Origin: Alphaproteobacteria bacterium
GTDB lineage: Bacteria; Pseudomonadota; Alphaproteobacteria; Rhodobacterales; Rhodobacteraceae
Direction: 5' to 3'
Assembly: GCA_030431935.1 (NCBI GenBank)
Contig: JAUIIC010000006.1
Location: 1-41,812, forward strand
DNA: 41,812 bases
The notes beneath the pieces were generated by a model. It had not been told where the DNA came from. It did not search any database and saw only the letters and a list, made by a program, of their open reading frames with translations. Of this stretch, positions 16,611 to 25,138 are shown one piece after another. A program made the translations under genes and the position numbers. Every line of letters starts with the position of its first letter. Position 1 is the stretch's first letter.

Positions 16611-17647
16611 GCCGCCATCCCCATGCGCTGGCCCACCCCGTCGCGCGTGCGCAGCGCGTCGAGCCACGGGCCGTTTTCCAGGTACCAGGTCACCGTGCGC
16701 TTCAGCCCGTCCTCCAGGCCGACGGCCGGACGCCATCCCAGGTCGGCGCGGATGCGCGCGGGGTCGATCGCGTAGCGGCGGTCATGCCCGGGGCGATCCG
16801 CGACGAAACGGATCAGCCTGTCGTGCGGGGCCCCGGCGGGGCGAAGGCCGTCCAGCAGGGTGCAGATGGCGCGCACGATGTCGATGTTGCGCGCCTCGGC
16901 CTCACCGCCGATCACGTAGGTGCTGCCGGGGGCGGCGCGGGTCAGGACCGCCAGCAGCGCGCGCGCGTGATCCTCGACGTAAAGCCAGTCGCGCACGTTC
17001 TCGCCCGTGCCGTAGACCGGCAACTCGCGGCCCGACAGGGCGTTCAGGATCGTAAGGGGGATCAGCTTTTCGGGGAAGTGGTACGGCCCGTAGTTGTTCG
17101 AGCAGTTCGTGACCAGCACGGGCAGTCCCCAGGTCTCGCCCCAGGCGCGCACCATGTGATCCGACGCAGCCTTGGATGCCGCGTAGGGCGAATTGGGCGC
17201 ATAGGGCGAGGTCTCGGTGAACTTGCCGGTCGCGCCGAGGCTGCCGAAGACCTCGTCGGTCGACACATGCAGGAACCGGAAGTCCGCCGGGCGGCCGCGG
17301 GTCTGCCAATACGCCGTCGCGGCCTCCAGCAGGGTGACCGTGCCGCGCACGTTGGTGTCGACGAAGGCGGCGGGCCCGTCGATGGACCGGTCCACGTGGC
17401 TTTCGGCGGCAAGGTGCATCACCGCGTCGGGGCGATGCTCGGCGAAGGCGGCGTCGAGCCGGGCGCGGTCGCGGATATCGGCGTGAACGAAGCCGTAACG
17501 CGGCGAGGCGGCCACATCGGCCAGGTTCGCGAGGTTTCCCGCATAGGTCAGGGCGTCGAGGTTGATCACCTCATGTCCGTCCGCGACGGCCTGGCGCACG
17601 ACGGCGGACCCGATGAAGCCCGCGCCTCCGGTGACAAGGATCTTCAT
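16607..17647 (-). CDS. rfbB: dTDP-glucose 4,6-dehydratase
   Basis: 346-residue extended short-chain dehydrogenase that converts dTDP-glucose to dTDP-4-keto-6-deoxyglucose. It has the NAD motif TGGAGFIGS near residue 6, [15 protein letters not shown], the [11 protein letters not shown] segment carrying the active-site Thr-Asp-Glu, and [10 protein letters not shown] with the YxxxK pair. [15 protein letters not shown] is a further RfbB signature. Start and stop overlap rfbC and rfbD, so the three are translationally coupled. Length is normal for RfbB/RmlB. Confidence 0.96.
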   Translation of the reverse strand: MKILVTGGAGFIGSAVVRQAVADGHEVINLDALTYAGNLANLADVAASPRYGFVHADIRDRARLDAAFAEHRPDAVMHLAAESHVDRSIDGPAAFVDTNVRGTVTLLEAATAYWQTRGRPADFRFLHVSTDEVFGSLGATGKFTETSPYAPNSPYAASKAASDHMVRAWGETWGLPVLVTNCSNNYGPYHFPEKLIPLTILNALSGRELPVYGTGENVRDWLYVEDHARALLAVLTRAAPGSTYVIGGEAEARNIDIVRAICTLLDGLRPAGAPHDRLIRFVADRPGHDRRYAIDPARIRADLGWRPAVGLEDGLKRTVTWYLENGPWLDALRTRDGVGQRMGMAA

Positions 17648-18216
17648 GCTGCCTGCTCCTCGATCTCGAAGGGCGACCAGAAGTCCGAGAGCGGCACCGC
17701 CTCGGCGTCGCGGCGGCTCAGGATCGCGTCCTCGGGCGAGATGCCCCAGTCGATGCCGATCTGGGGATCGTCCCAGCGCACCGCGCCCTCGTGGTCAGGG
17801 GCGTAGAAGGTGCTGCACTTGTAGACGATTTCGGTGTCCGGCTCGCGCGTGACGAAGCCATGCAGAAAGCCCGCCGGGATCAGCAGTTGCCAGCCGTTCT
17901 CGTAGGACAGTTCCGCGCCGGTCCAGCGGCCGAAGGTCGGGCTGCCGCGGCGCACGTCCACGGCCACGTCGAACAGCCGCCCGCGGCCGCAGCGCACCAG
18001 CTTGGCCTGCGCGTGCGGCGGCGCCTGGAAGTGCAGGCCGCGCACGGTTCCCACCTCGGCGGACAGCGAGTGGTTGTCCTGCACGAAGTCCGTGTCGATG
18101 CCGTGGGCGGCCATCGCGCGCTGGTTCCAGGTCTCGGCAAAGAAGCCGCGGTTGTCGCCGTGGCGGGTCGGAATGATGAGCTTCACCCCGGGAATGTTCA
18201 TGTCGTGGATCTGCAT
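17644..18216 (-). CDS. rfbC: dTDP-4-dehydrorhamnose 3,5-epimerase
   Basis: 190 residues from ATG 18216, preceded by AAAGGAG at good spacing; upstream in-frame sequence belongs to another frame. A small cupin enzyme that epimerises dTDP-4-keto-6-deoxyglucose at C3 and C5. The segments [36 protein letters not shown] (with the catalytic histidine) and FLHGFVT are the standard RmlC signature. Its stop overlaps the rfbB start. Second enzyme group of the rhamnose pathway; cytosolic dimer by family. Confidence 0.95.
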   Translation of the reverse strand: MQIHDMNIPGVKLIIPTRHGDNRGFFAETWNQRAMAAHGIDTDFVQDNHSLSAEVGTVRGLHFQAPPHAQAKLVRCGRGRLFDVAVDVRRGSPTFGRWTGAELSYENGWQLLIPAGFLHGFVTREPDTEIVYKCSTFYAPDHEGAVRWDDPQIGIDWGISPEDAILSRRDAEAVPLSDFWSPFEIEEQAA

Positions 18217-18245
18217 GGCGAGTTCTCCTTTCGGTCCGGGGTGGG

Positions 18246-18896
18246 TCAGTAGGCGCCGCGCGCGGTCAGAACCGCGGTCACGGTGCGCAGAAGGATCGAG
18301 ATGTCGGTGCGCAGCCCGGCGGTGCGGGCATAGGCGATGTCGAGCGCCACCATCTCCTCGAAGCCGAGGTCGGCGCGGCCGGACACCTGCCACAGCCCCG
18401 AGATGCCGGCCGGAACGCTCAGCCGTTCCAGCGCCGCGCGCGGGTAGGCGGCGACCTCTTCGGGCAGGGCCGGGCGCGGGCCGACAAGCGACATCTCGCC
18501 CTTCAGCACGTTCAGAAGCTGCGGCAGCTCGTCCAGCGAGGTGCGGCGCAGGAGACGGCCCACGGGTGTCACGCGCGGATCGCGGCGCGCCTTGAAGCAA
18601 ACGCCGTCACGGTCGCTGCCGGCAAGGACTTCGGCGCGGCGCGCCTCTGCATCGGCGTACATCGAGCGGAACTTGATCATCCGGAAGGGCACGCCGCCCT
18701 GGCCGATACGGGTCTGCACGAAGAAGACCGGGCCGGGGCTGGTCAGGCGCACGGCCAGCGCGGCCACGGCACCCACTGCGAGGGCGGGCAGCGCCAGGGC
18801 GCCGACAACGGCCAGGTCCAGGGCGCGCTTGGCGGTTAGCGGACGGGCGTCGGCAAAGGGCAGCGGGATCGGCGGGTTGGTGGATTGCATCGTCAT
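18246..18896 (-). CDS. Priming sugar-phosphate transferase (undecaprenyl-phosphate, WcaJ/ExoY type)
   Basis: 216 residues from ATG 18896, with GAGG upstream. Transfers the first hexose-1-phosphate to undecaprenyl phosphate to start repeat-unit assembly. It is the short form: one N-terminal hydrophobic segment (about residues 30-50) and the catalytic bacterial sugar-transferase domain. Motifs are KRALDLAVV at the membrane entry, TSPGPVFFVQTRIGQGG, MIKFRSMY, SLDELPQLLNVLKGEMSLVG with PRP following, and GISGLWQVSGR. The sugar (glucose, galactose or another) cannot be decided from sequence. It lies between the chain-length gene and rfbC in the operon. Confidence 0.92.
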   Translation of the reverse strand: MTMQSTNPPIPLPFADARPLTAKRALDLAVVGALALPALAVGAVAALAVRLTSPGPVFFVQTRIGQGGVPFRMIKFRSMYADAEARRAEVLAGSDRDGVCFKARRDPRVTPVGRLLRRTSLDELPQLLNVLKGEMSLVGPRPALPEEVAAYPRAALERLSVPAGISGLWQVSGRADLGFEEMVALDIAYARTAGLRTDISILLRTVTAVLTARGAY

Positions 18897-18930
18897 TTTC
18901 GGATCCTCGTTACGAAACGAATGGGTTGGG

Positions 18931-20985
18931 TCAGGCGGGCAGGCCGGGATCGGCGCGACGGACGCCGCGCAGGGCCAGGGCACCGCCCTGGCGGGGCAGG
19001 CTGTCGAGGCGGTCGAGCAGCCGTTCGAGGCGGCTGCGGCGGTCGCCGACATGGAGTTCGGCCAGCCCGAGATCGGACACCGACAGCACAAGCTCGGCGG
19101 TCAGCGTGTCGCTCAGGCTTCCGGCGTGGATCACCACCACGTCGGCATCCTTGGCCAGGGTGGCCACGACGTCGCGCAGCGCGCCCACGGAAACCGTCTC
19201 TTCGGCGGCGCCAGCGTCCGTGCCGGCCGGCAGCACCTGCAGGCCGTCGCAGCCGGGCACCGGCAGCGCGCGGGCCGCCGCACCGGCGAGGCGCTCGCGC
19301 CAGCCGGGTGTGCCGGTCAGCCCCATCTCGGCGGTAAGCCGGCCGCCCGTCGCGTCGGCATCCACCAGCAGGGTGGCCAGCCGGGCGCGGGCAAAGCTTT
19401 CGGCCAGCGCGCGGGACAGGGCGGCGGCGTCACCCGCTTCCGGGCGGACGACACCGATCACGCGGGCCCGGCCCACCAGGTGCGGTGCGCGCAGCCGGTG
19501 CAGTTGCAGCGCGTTGCGCAGCCGGTCCGCATCGGCGGCGGTCAGGGTCTTGCCGCGGGTCAGCGACAGCAGCGGCAGGCGCGACACCTGGCTGCCCAGG
19601 TCGTCGGAAAAGCGCAGGCGGCGCGACGTGATGGCAAGGACAAGGGCAATGGCAAAGCACAGTGCCCCGCCCGCGCCGAAGCCGCCCGCCGCCAGCATCT
19701 TGGAGCTGTCCTCGGCCACTTCCGTGGGCACCGACGGCGGCGACATCACGACCGTGAACCCGGGCAGGGCGCGGCCGGCCTCCAGCCGGATGATCTCCAG
19801 CGCCTTGCGGGTTTCGTCCAGAAGGTCCCGGGTTTCCTCGGCGCTGTCTTCCAGCGCGCGCAGCTCCAGCTGCTTGGCGTTCAGGACGCGGGCCTCGTCC
19901 CGCACCGCGGCCAGCTGCGTGCCCAGCTTTTCCAGCAGGGCGCGCAGTTCGTTGATGCTTTCCTCTGCGTTCGCCTCGCTCTGGTCGGTCAGCGCGCCGG
20001 TCTGGCTGAGAACCTTGATCTGCTCGCGCCGTTCTGCCATCGCGCGCTCGATCACATCGAGTTCGCGGCGCTTGTCCTGCACGATCGGGGCCTTGTCGGT
20101 ATAGCGGGTCAGCAGGGTCGTCAGGTCCGCCAGTCGCTTGGCCCGCTCGAAGTTCAGATCGGCAAGCGCCCGGTCCAGAAGCGTGGCGCGCAGGATCTCC
20201 TTGTCGCCCATGTCGGCCGTGGTCGCCCCGGCCTCGGCCTCGAGCGCGACGAGCGTCGCCGCAACCTCGGCCTTGCGTGCCGTCAGGGCGTCGATCTGCG
20301 CGATCTTCTCCACATGGGCCTTGGCGATCGCCGAAAGGCCGAATTCGCCGCCGACGGCCAGGATCTGGTCCTTGGTCTCGCGCTGGCGGTCCAGAAGCTC
20401 GGCCTCCCGGTCCAGCAGCTCGGAAAGGCGCACGGCGCTGCGCTTTTCCTCGGTCTCGGCCTTCAGCGCCATGTAGGCGCCGATCACCGCGTCCAGCTTT
20501 CCGGCTGAAAACACGGCATCGCGGCTCATGGTCTTGAGAATGATGAGGCTGTCGTTGCGGCGGATCTCGATGGACCCGGCCAGATCGCCTATGGACATCT
20601 CTTCGGTCAGGTGGGGAAAGCGCGTGCGCAGGTCGTCGGCGGCGCGCTGCATCACCGGGTCCGTCGCCACGTAGGTCGTTTCCGCCTTCACGAAGCTGTC
20701 GAACGTCTTGAGGACCGAGCCGTCGCCGGTCTGGTAGAGGATGTTCGATTCCTGCGGAAAGACCCGCAGGATGGCCTGCGCCTGGTACAGCTGGACGCCG
20801 CTCGCCAGGCCAACGAGGCCCAGCCCCGGCGCGACCACGGCGGCGGCCAGCGTCGCCGCCAGCCAGCGCCCGCGCATCATGCGCATCAGCGACCCGATGG
20901 GGTTCGCCTCTGGCGCGGCGATGCCGGTCTCGGGCGTCGCCTGAGCATAGGCCTCTTCGGCGTGGATGTCCGCGACGGCGTGCAT
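18931..20985 (-). CDS. Wzz/Wzc-like polysaccharide chain-length protein with degenerate kinase domain
   Basis: 684-residue inner-membrane polysaccharide co-polymerase. A Wzz-type domain begins with a membrane helix (about 42-65), followed by a long periplasmic region with coiled-coil heptads (about 195-420), a second helix (about 430-452) and a cytoplasmic P-loop-like domain. In bacterial tyrosine kinases the Walker A reads GxxGxGKST; here the matching stretch is RPEAGDAAALS (residues 514-524) with no lysine. LLVDAD (Walker A') is kept, but the Walker B position reads VVVIHAG. The C-terminus (RRADPGLPA) lacks the usual tyrosine cluster. It probably controls chain length or export without kinase activity. 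Start and stop are coupled to the neighbouring GT2 gene by a TGATG overlap. Confidence 0.85.
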   Translation of the reverse strand: MHAVADIHAEEAYAQATPETGIAAPEANPIGSLMRMMRGRWLAATLAAAVVAPGLGLVGLASGVQLYQAQAILRVFPQESNILYQTGDGSVLKTFDSFVKAETTYVATDPVMQRAADDLRTRFPHLTEEMSIGDLAGSIEIRRNDSLIILKTMSRDAVFSAGKLDAVIGAYMALKAETEEKRSAVRLSELLDREAELLDRQRETKDQILAVGGEFGLSAIAKAHVEKIAQIDALTARKAEVAATLVALEAEAGATTADMGDKEILRATLLDRALADLNFERAKRLADLTTLLTRYTDKAPIVQDKRRELDVIERAMAERREQIKVLSQTGALTDQSEANAEESINELRALLEKLGTQLAAVRDEARVLNAKQLELRALEDSAEETRDLLDETRKALEIIRLEAGRALPGFTVVMSPPSVPTEVAEDSSKMLAAGGFGAGGALCFAIALVLAITSRRLRFSDDLGSQVSRLPLLSLTRGKTLTAADADRLRNALQLHRLRAPHLVGRARVIGVVRPEAGDAAALSRALAESFARARLATLLVDADATGGRLTAEMGLTGTPGWRERLAGAAARALPVPGCDGLQVLPAGTDAGAAEETVSVGALRDVVATLAKDADVVVIHAGSLSDTLTAELVLSVSDLGLAELHVGDRRSRLERLLDRLDSLPRQGGALALRGVRRADPGLPA

Positions 20986-21824
20986 CAGCGGGCCTCCCGC
21001 GTGGTCAGGTCACGCTCCCAGCGGCGGGCGCTGTCGGGGCGTTCCATGGCCAGCGCCAGGCGCACCGCCGCGCCCAGGGCGGCGAACACCAGCATGTCGG
21101 CCCAGCGCGAGGGACGGCGCATCGCCGCCCGCAGCATCCCGCCGGCGCTGCCCGCCGCGTGGCGCGCGCCGAGGCGCGCCCGCACCGCCCGCGCACCGCG
21201 CAGGCTGCGGCGGCGCACCGCGAAAAGCGCGGGCAGGCTGCGCGGCGCTGCGGCGGTGAAGGCACAGGCCGGGACAAAGGCCGTTTCATGCGGGGCAAAG
21301 GAGCGGCGGATATACTCGTCGTCGGCGGTCACTTGCGGAAGGGGAAAGACTCGCGCGGCACCCATTGGCGACAGGGCGAAGAGCCCGCCGAACTTGCCGT
21401 TGGCGAAGTAGGGGTTGAGCGCCCAGGCCCGGTAGTAGGCGCGCACCGCCGCGCTGGCACCGGCAGTGTCGGCCCGCATCCGGCCGCAAGCGGCCAGGGC
21501 CGCGCCGGACAGAAGCGGCGCGATCAGCGCATCGAGCGACTGCGGCGTGACGACGAGATCCGCGTCAAGACAGATCAGCGGCAGGTCGGCCGCCGCCTTT
21601 GCCCGGCCCAGGTTCAGCGCGTGCGTCTTGCCCGGGATCGCGGTCTCCAGAACCGTCGCCGAGGGCAGGGCCGCGCGGGCCACCCGTGCCGTGGCATCGG
21701 TGCAGCCGTTGGCGATCACGATCACATGAAAGCGCGACACCCCCCGGAACGGGGCCAGCGTGCGGGCGATCACCGCCGCCTCTTCATTGGCGGGCACGAG
21801 GATGGTGGCGAGACGCGTGCTCAT
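20985..21824 (-). CDS. Family 2 glycosyltransferase
   Basis: 279 residues from ATG 21824, overlapping the previous stop (ATGA). A GT-A fold transferase that adds a sugar to the lipid-linked repeat unit at the cytosolic face. The N-terminal VPANEEAAVIARTL, ICLDADLVV (DxD-like) and TADDEYIRRSF are GT2 marks. A C-terminal hydrophobic stretch (about residues 240-262) may anchor it to the membrane. The donor and acceptor are not predictable. The longer open frame extending to 22766 is a run-through of another gene's antisense frame and is not part of this protein. Confidence 0.87.
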   Translation of the reverse strand: MSTRLATILVPANEEAAVIARTLAPFRGVSRFHVIVIANGCTDATARVARAALPSATVLETAIPGKTHALNLGRAKAAADLPLICLDADLVVTPQSLDALIAPLLSGAALAACGRMRADTAGASAAVRAYYRAWALNPYFANGKFGGLFALSPMGAARVFPLPQVTADDEYIRRSFAPHETAFVPACAFTAAAPRSLPALFAVRRRSLRGARAVRARLGARHAAGSAGGMLRAAMRRPSRWADMLVFAALGAAVRLALAMERPDSARRWERDLTTREAR

Positions 21825-22399
21825 GCGCGTGCCCCCCGCGGCCAGCCCGTGCGCACCGGCAGCGCGGGCGCCTCGCGGTCCCAGATGAAACCGCGCAGGG
21901 CGAGGATCAGTTCTTGCGCGGCGGTTTCGTTGCCGCGGTCCCGAAGCGCCGGGATGGCGCGGGTTTCGGCCAGCCTGTCGAGCGCCGCAGCAAGCGCTGG
22001 CGCATCCCCGGCGACCGTCACGTTCGACAGGTGCGCCATGCGGCGGGCGGTGTCCGCCTGGTGGTCGTTGCGATGCTCGGCCTGGCTGGCAAGGCGCGGC
22101 ATCACGACCAACGGCTTGCCCAGTTCTGCGCAGGACAGGATCGTGCCCATGCCGGCATGGGCGACCACCAGGTCGGCCTCGGCGAGGCAGGCGTCGAAGC
22201 GGCGCTGGTCGATGAAGTCGACGGCGCTCAGGTGACTGTAGCGGGCGTGATCCCGGCCGGTCTGCGCCAGGACCGCGGCATCGCAACGGCGCGCGGCCCA
22301 ATCGTTCAGTGCCATCATCAGGCGCGGGAAGGGCAGCTGGGTGCCGGCAATCGCGAACACGCGCAGGCTGCCCGAGGGATAGCGGATGACTTCGGTCAC
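21821..22399 (-). CDS. PssE/Alg13-like catalytic half of split glycosyltransferase
   Basis: 192 residues from GTG 22399; the GTGA junction with the upstream PssD-like stop supports this start over the longer reading. It corresponds to the C-terminal, donor-binding half of a GT28-type enzyme, with AHAGMGTILSCAELGKPLVV and the following MPR as the diagnostic sugar-nucleotide binding stretch. In rhizobial PssD/PssE and eukaryotic Alg14/Alg13 the two halves form one enzyme. Rhizobial pairs add glucuronic acid, so a uronic acid in this polymer is possible but unproven. It is coupled downstream to a GT2 gene. Confidence 0.85.
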   Translation of the reverse strand: MTEVIRYPSGSLRVFAIAGTQLPFPRLMMALNDWAARRCDAAVLAQTGRDHARYSHLSAVDFIDQRRFDACLAEADLVVAHAGMGTILSCAELGKPLVVMPRLASQAEHRNDHQADTARRMAHLSNVTVAGDAPALAAALDRLAETRAIPALRDRGNETAAQELILALRGFIWDREAPALPVRTGWPRGARA

Positions 22400-22869
22400 A
22401 GCACGGACCCCCGGAACTCGGCGCCCTGTGCGGCGGCCACATCGGGCCACTGCGACAGCACGCGGTCGGCGACGCCGAGGGACAGGCGCGCCGAAACCGA
22501 CAGCTGCCGCGCATTGGCGATGGAATCGATGAAGATCGTCCGCGCGCCCAGCAGACGGGCGATGCGGATGGCCATGTAGCCCCCGGCGGCGCCGGTCGAG
22601 ACCACGACGTCCGGACGCACCCGAAGCACGATGCCCAGCATGGTCGCGGCAGAGAGGAGCAGCCGGAGCGGCGTTCGGGCGTTCGCGTCAGGGTAGAGAT
22701 GTAGAGGGGCTGGTGCCACGACTTCCGCCGCGCTTGGATCGACGGTCGCGAAGTGGACGTCGGCACCCTCGAAGGCAGCGCGCAGGCGCATCAGCTGGGC
22801 CCAATGCCCGCCGCCGGAGGCGACGGCGAGCACGCGGGGGGAACGATTGCGGATCTTGGCGGAAAGCAT
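22396..22869 (-). CDS. PssD/Alg14-like membrane half of split glycosyltransferase
   Basis: 157 residues from ATG 22869 (AGAGG about 8 nt upstream). The N-terminal LAVASGGGHWAQLMRL is the typical Alg14/PssD opening. The central hydrophobic segment around LRLLLSAATMLGIVL could bind the membrane, and VVSTGAAGGY is family-typical. It would recruit the PssE-like partner, encoded with a 4-nt overlap, to the membrane and bind the lipid acceptor. It is preceded by a 104-bp gap, one of the few real gaps in the cluster, which contains a CTATCC/GGATAG palindrome that may drive a secondary promoter. Confidence 0.85.
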   Translation of the reverse strand: MLSAKIRNRSPRVLAVASGGGHWAQLMRLRAAFEGADVHFATVDPSAAEVVAPAPLHLYPDANARTPLRLLLSAATMLGIVLRVRPDVVVSTGAAGGYMAIRIARLLGARTIFIDSIANARQLSVSARLSLGVADRVLSQWPDVAAAQGAEFRGSVL

Positions 22870-22973
22870 GCTCTGGCCTCTGGACTGAATTTCGTGCCAC
22901 GCTGTTGTGGCCCTTCCGCGCAAGGATTGCGCGGGTCCAAAGGTTTGATTCCACGTCGATTCCGAGGTTCGAA

Positions 22974-22989
22974 CTATCCCTTGGGATAG
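22974..22989. promoter_or_regulatory. CTATCC-N4-GGATAG palindrome, copy 1 (inside polysaccharide cluster)
   Basis: CTATCC-CTTG-GGATAG overlaps the stop codon of the GT4 gene and lies 105 bp upstream of the pssD-like start. It shares spacing and half-sites with sites at 31369 and 32292. It is either a regulator site for an internal promoter or a small hairpin; the shared sequence favours the former. Confidence 0.45.
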
Positions 22990-24206
22990 GCCGTGGCGCA
23001 TTCGCGCGGCGCGACGATACCTTGGTAAAGGTCGACCATACGGTCGGCCTTGTGTGGCCAGAGGCCGTCGCGCGCGATCTTGGCGTGCGCGTTCTCGCCC
23101 AGGGCTTCGCGCCGCCCGGGGTCCAGGGCAAGAGCCCGCGCGGCCTGGGCGATTCGCCGGGCGAAATCGCCGGGCTCGGTCACCGGGATGCGCAACCCGC
23201 AGCTGTCGTCCACGATCCAGTCCGGGCCGCCCCGCGCCGCGGTGATGACCGGCAGGCCGTGGCGCATCGCCTCGTAGAGAACGCCGCCCGCAGGCTCGCG
23301 GAAGGACGGAAAGCAGAAGACGTCGTGGGTCTGGTAGAGCGTTTCGATCTCGTCGCGCGGGCGGCGGCCAAGGAACGTCACCCGGTCCTCCAGACCCAGG
23401 CGTTGCACCTCTGCCCGGCAGGGGGCCAGCTCCTCGCCGTCGCCGGCGCTGGTCAGGGTGATCCCGGGCAGGTCGCGCAGGTGGTCGAGCGCGCGGATGG
23501 CATCGCGAAGCCCCTTGGTGCGGACCCCGCGCCCGACATGCAGAAGGCGCAAGGCCCTCGGCGTGCCGTTCCGGGCGACCTTTGGCGCGATGTCGTCGGC
23601 CCCAAGCTCCAGCACCGGTTCGAACCGGCGCAGGGGGATGTCGCCCAGGACGTCGCGCACGTAAGGCGCCACCCCCAGCACAAGGTCGGCGTCGGCATAG
23701 CTGGCGCGCAGCCACGGATCGTGGCGAAAGCGGAAGCCGTCGAGCTGGCGCATGCGGGTGAAGGCGGGGGCAGAGCCGGCCTCGTCCCGAAATGCCTCGG
23801 GCGTGTCCAGTGCCCCGCCAAGAGGGCCGATGACATAGGGAATGCCCGACTTGTGCAGGGGCGAGGCATAGCGTGCGGCCTGCGGCATCAGCTGGTGCGC
23901 GACGTCAAAGGCCTCTCCCCGCGCGCGTGCGTCCTTCAGCCAGTTGCGGACGTGGCGGGAAAACACCGGCCAGGCGGGCTTCAGCATCGCGTTCAGGCGT
24001 TCGTGCTTCAGCGCCCAGCCGGGTTCGGGCCAGCTGACCACGCGGGCCCCGGGCAGTTGGCCCGCCGGATCGGGGCGCCCCGGCCGGTGGAACGTAAGTA
24101 GCGTCAGGTCGGTTCGCGCGGCCAGCGCCTCGACCCATTTGAAGGCGACATAGGCCTCGCCCACGTCGGTGGCGTCGACGTTCGGCGCGATGACAAGCAG
24201 TTTCAT
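22974..24206 (-). CDS. Family 4 (GT-B) glycosyltransferase
   Basis: 410 residues from ATG 24206, overlapping the GT2 stop (ATGA). A retaining GT-B enzyme. The C-terminal nucleotide-sugar domain has RLLHVGRGVRTKGLRDAI and the EX7E motif in FREPAGGVLYEAM, then HGLPVITAARGG. The N-terminal acceptor domain starts MKLLVIAPNVDATDVGEAYV. It would add one sugar of the repeat unit on the cytosolic side; specificity is unknown. Much longer upstream in-frame sequence exists but overlaps the well-supported GT2 gene in another frame. Confidence 0.88.
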   Translation of the reverse strand: MKLLVIAPNVDATDVGEAYVAFKWVEALAARTDLTLLTFHRPGRPDPAGQLPGARVVSWPEPGWALKHERLNAMLKPAWPVFSRHVRNWLKDARARGEAFDVAHQLMPQAARYASPLHKSGIPYVIGPLGGALDTPEAFRDEAGSAPAFTRMRQLDGFRFRHDPWLRASYADADLVLGVAPYVRDVLGDIPLRRFEPVLELGADDIAPKVARNGTPRALRLLHVGRGVRTKGLRDAIRALDHLRDLPGITLTSAGDGEELAPCRAEVQRLGLEDRVTFLGRRPRDEIETLYQTHDVFCFPSFREPAGGVLYEAMRHGLPVITAARGGPDWIVDDSCGLRIPVTEPGDFARRIAQAARALALDPGRREALGENAHAKIARDGLWPHKADRMVDLYQGIVAPRECATAYPKG

Positions 24207-25126
24207 GCCGCGACACTCCGGGGCCAGGTGCGGGCAAGGTCGGCCACGACGCGGCGGAAGTGGCGCGCGCGGTCCGCGGCGCCGGGGCGCACGGCGCGCG
24301 CCAGCGTCCAGAAGATGGCACGCGAAAGGTTGAACCCCGCCAGCAACAGCCAGCAGGCCAGCCCGGCCGCGAACCCGCCGTGCTTGCGATGCAGGCGCAC
24401 GGTGGCCTCGGTCAGCATCGTGTCGCGCTTGTGGTTCAGCCGCCGGACCGACCCGCCGCCGAAATGGGTGATCTCGCCCACCGGGGCGAAGACCAGCTGC
24501 CAGCCCGCATCGGCGAAGCGGCGGCACCAGTCGGTTTCCTCGCCGTAGAAGAAGAACGCCTCGTCCAGCAGTCCCACACGCTCCATCGCCGCGCGGCGCA
24601 CGAACATCGCGCAGCCCGACACGACCTCGACCGCGCGGGTGTCGCGCCGGTCCCAGCCGGTCATGCGGTAGCCGTCGAAGGCGGCGATGCGCGTCAGGCC
24701 GAGGGTTTGCAACGCCAGATGGCGCAGCGAGGGAAAGCGCGACGTCGAGGCCTGCGTTGTCCCATCGGTGTTCAGCACGCGCGGCCCCATCACGCCGGCT
24801 TCGGGATGGGCGTCGAGCCAGGCGACGGACCGTTGCAGCACGTCGCCATGCACCAGCGTGTCCGAGTTCAGAAGCAGCACGTGCCGCCCCGTGGCCATCG
24901 CCAGCGCCTGGTTGTTGGCGGCGGCAAAGCCCCGGTTCTTGGCATTCACGATGACGCGCGCCTCGGGGAAGTCGCGGGCGACCATCTCGGGCGAGCCGTC
25001 TTCGGATGCGTTGTCCACGACCCAGATTTCGGCCTTCAGATCGCCAAGGCCTTCGCGGACAGAGGCAAGGCAGTCGGACAGCATCTGGCGGGTGTTCCAG
25101 CTGACGATGACGATGGACAGGTCCAT
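24203..25126 (-). CDS. Family 2 glycosyltransferase (rhamnosyltransferase-like)
   Basis: 307-residue GT-A enzyme with SIVIVSWNTRQMLSDCLAS at the start, VVDNASEDGS, the NAKNRGFAAANNQAL block, NSDT (the DxD-type metal motif) and FFFYGEETDWCRR. This combination is typical of WbbL-like rhamnosyltransferases, which fits the dTDP-rhamnose genes in the same operon, though specificity is inference. AAGGAG lies 8 nt before the ATG. It is 12 bp downstream of the polymerase-like gene and coupled to the GT4 gene. Confidence 0.88.
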   Translation of the reverse strand: MDLSIVIVSWNTRQMLSDCLASVREGLGDLKAEIWVVDNASEDGSPEMVARDFPEARVIVNAKNRGFAAANNQALAMATGRHVLLLNSDTLVHGDVLQRSVAWLDAHPEAGVMGPRVLNTDGTTQASTSRFPSLRHLALQTLGLTRIAAFDGYRMTGWDRRDTRAVEVVSGCAMFVRRAAMERVGLLDEAFFFYGEETDWCRRFADAGWQLVFAPVGEITHFGGGSVRRLNHKRDTMLTEATVRLHRKHGGFAAGLACWLLLAGFNLSRAIFWTLARAVRPGAADRARHFRRVVADLARTWPRSVAA

Positions 25127-25138
25127 GTGCGGGCTCCT

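Noticed and set aside
22974-22989. Palindrome as a simple rho-independent terminator
   Set aside because: The stem is only 6-7 bp with a tiny loop and no T tract, and the same sequence recurs at two promoter-like places, so a regulatory site is preferred.
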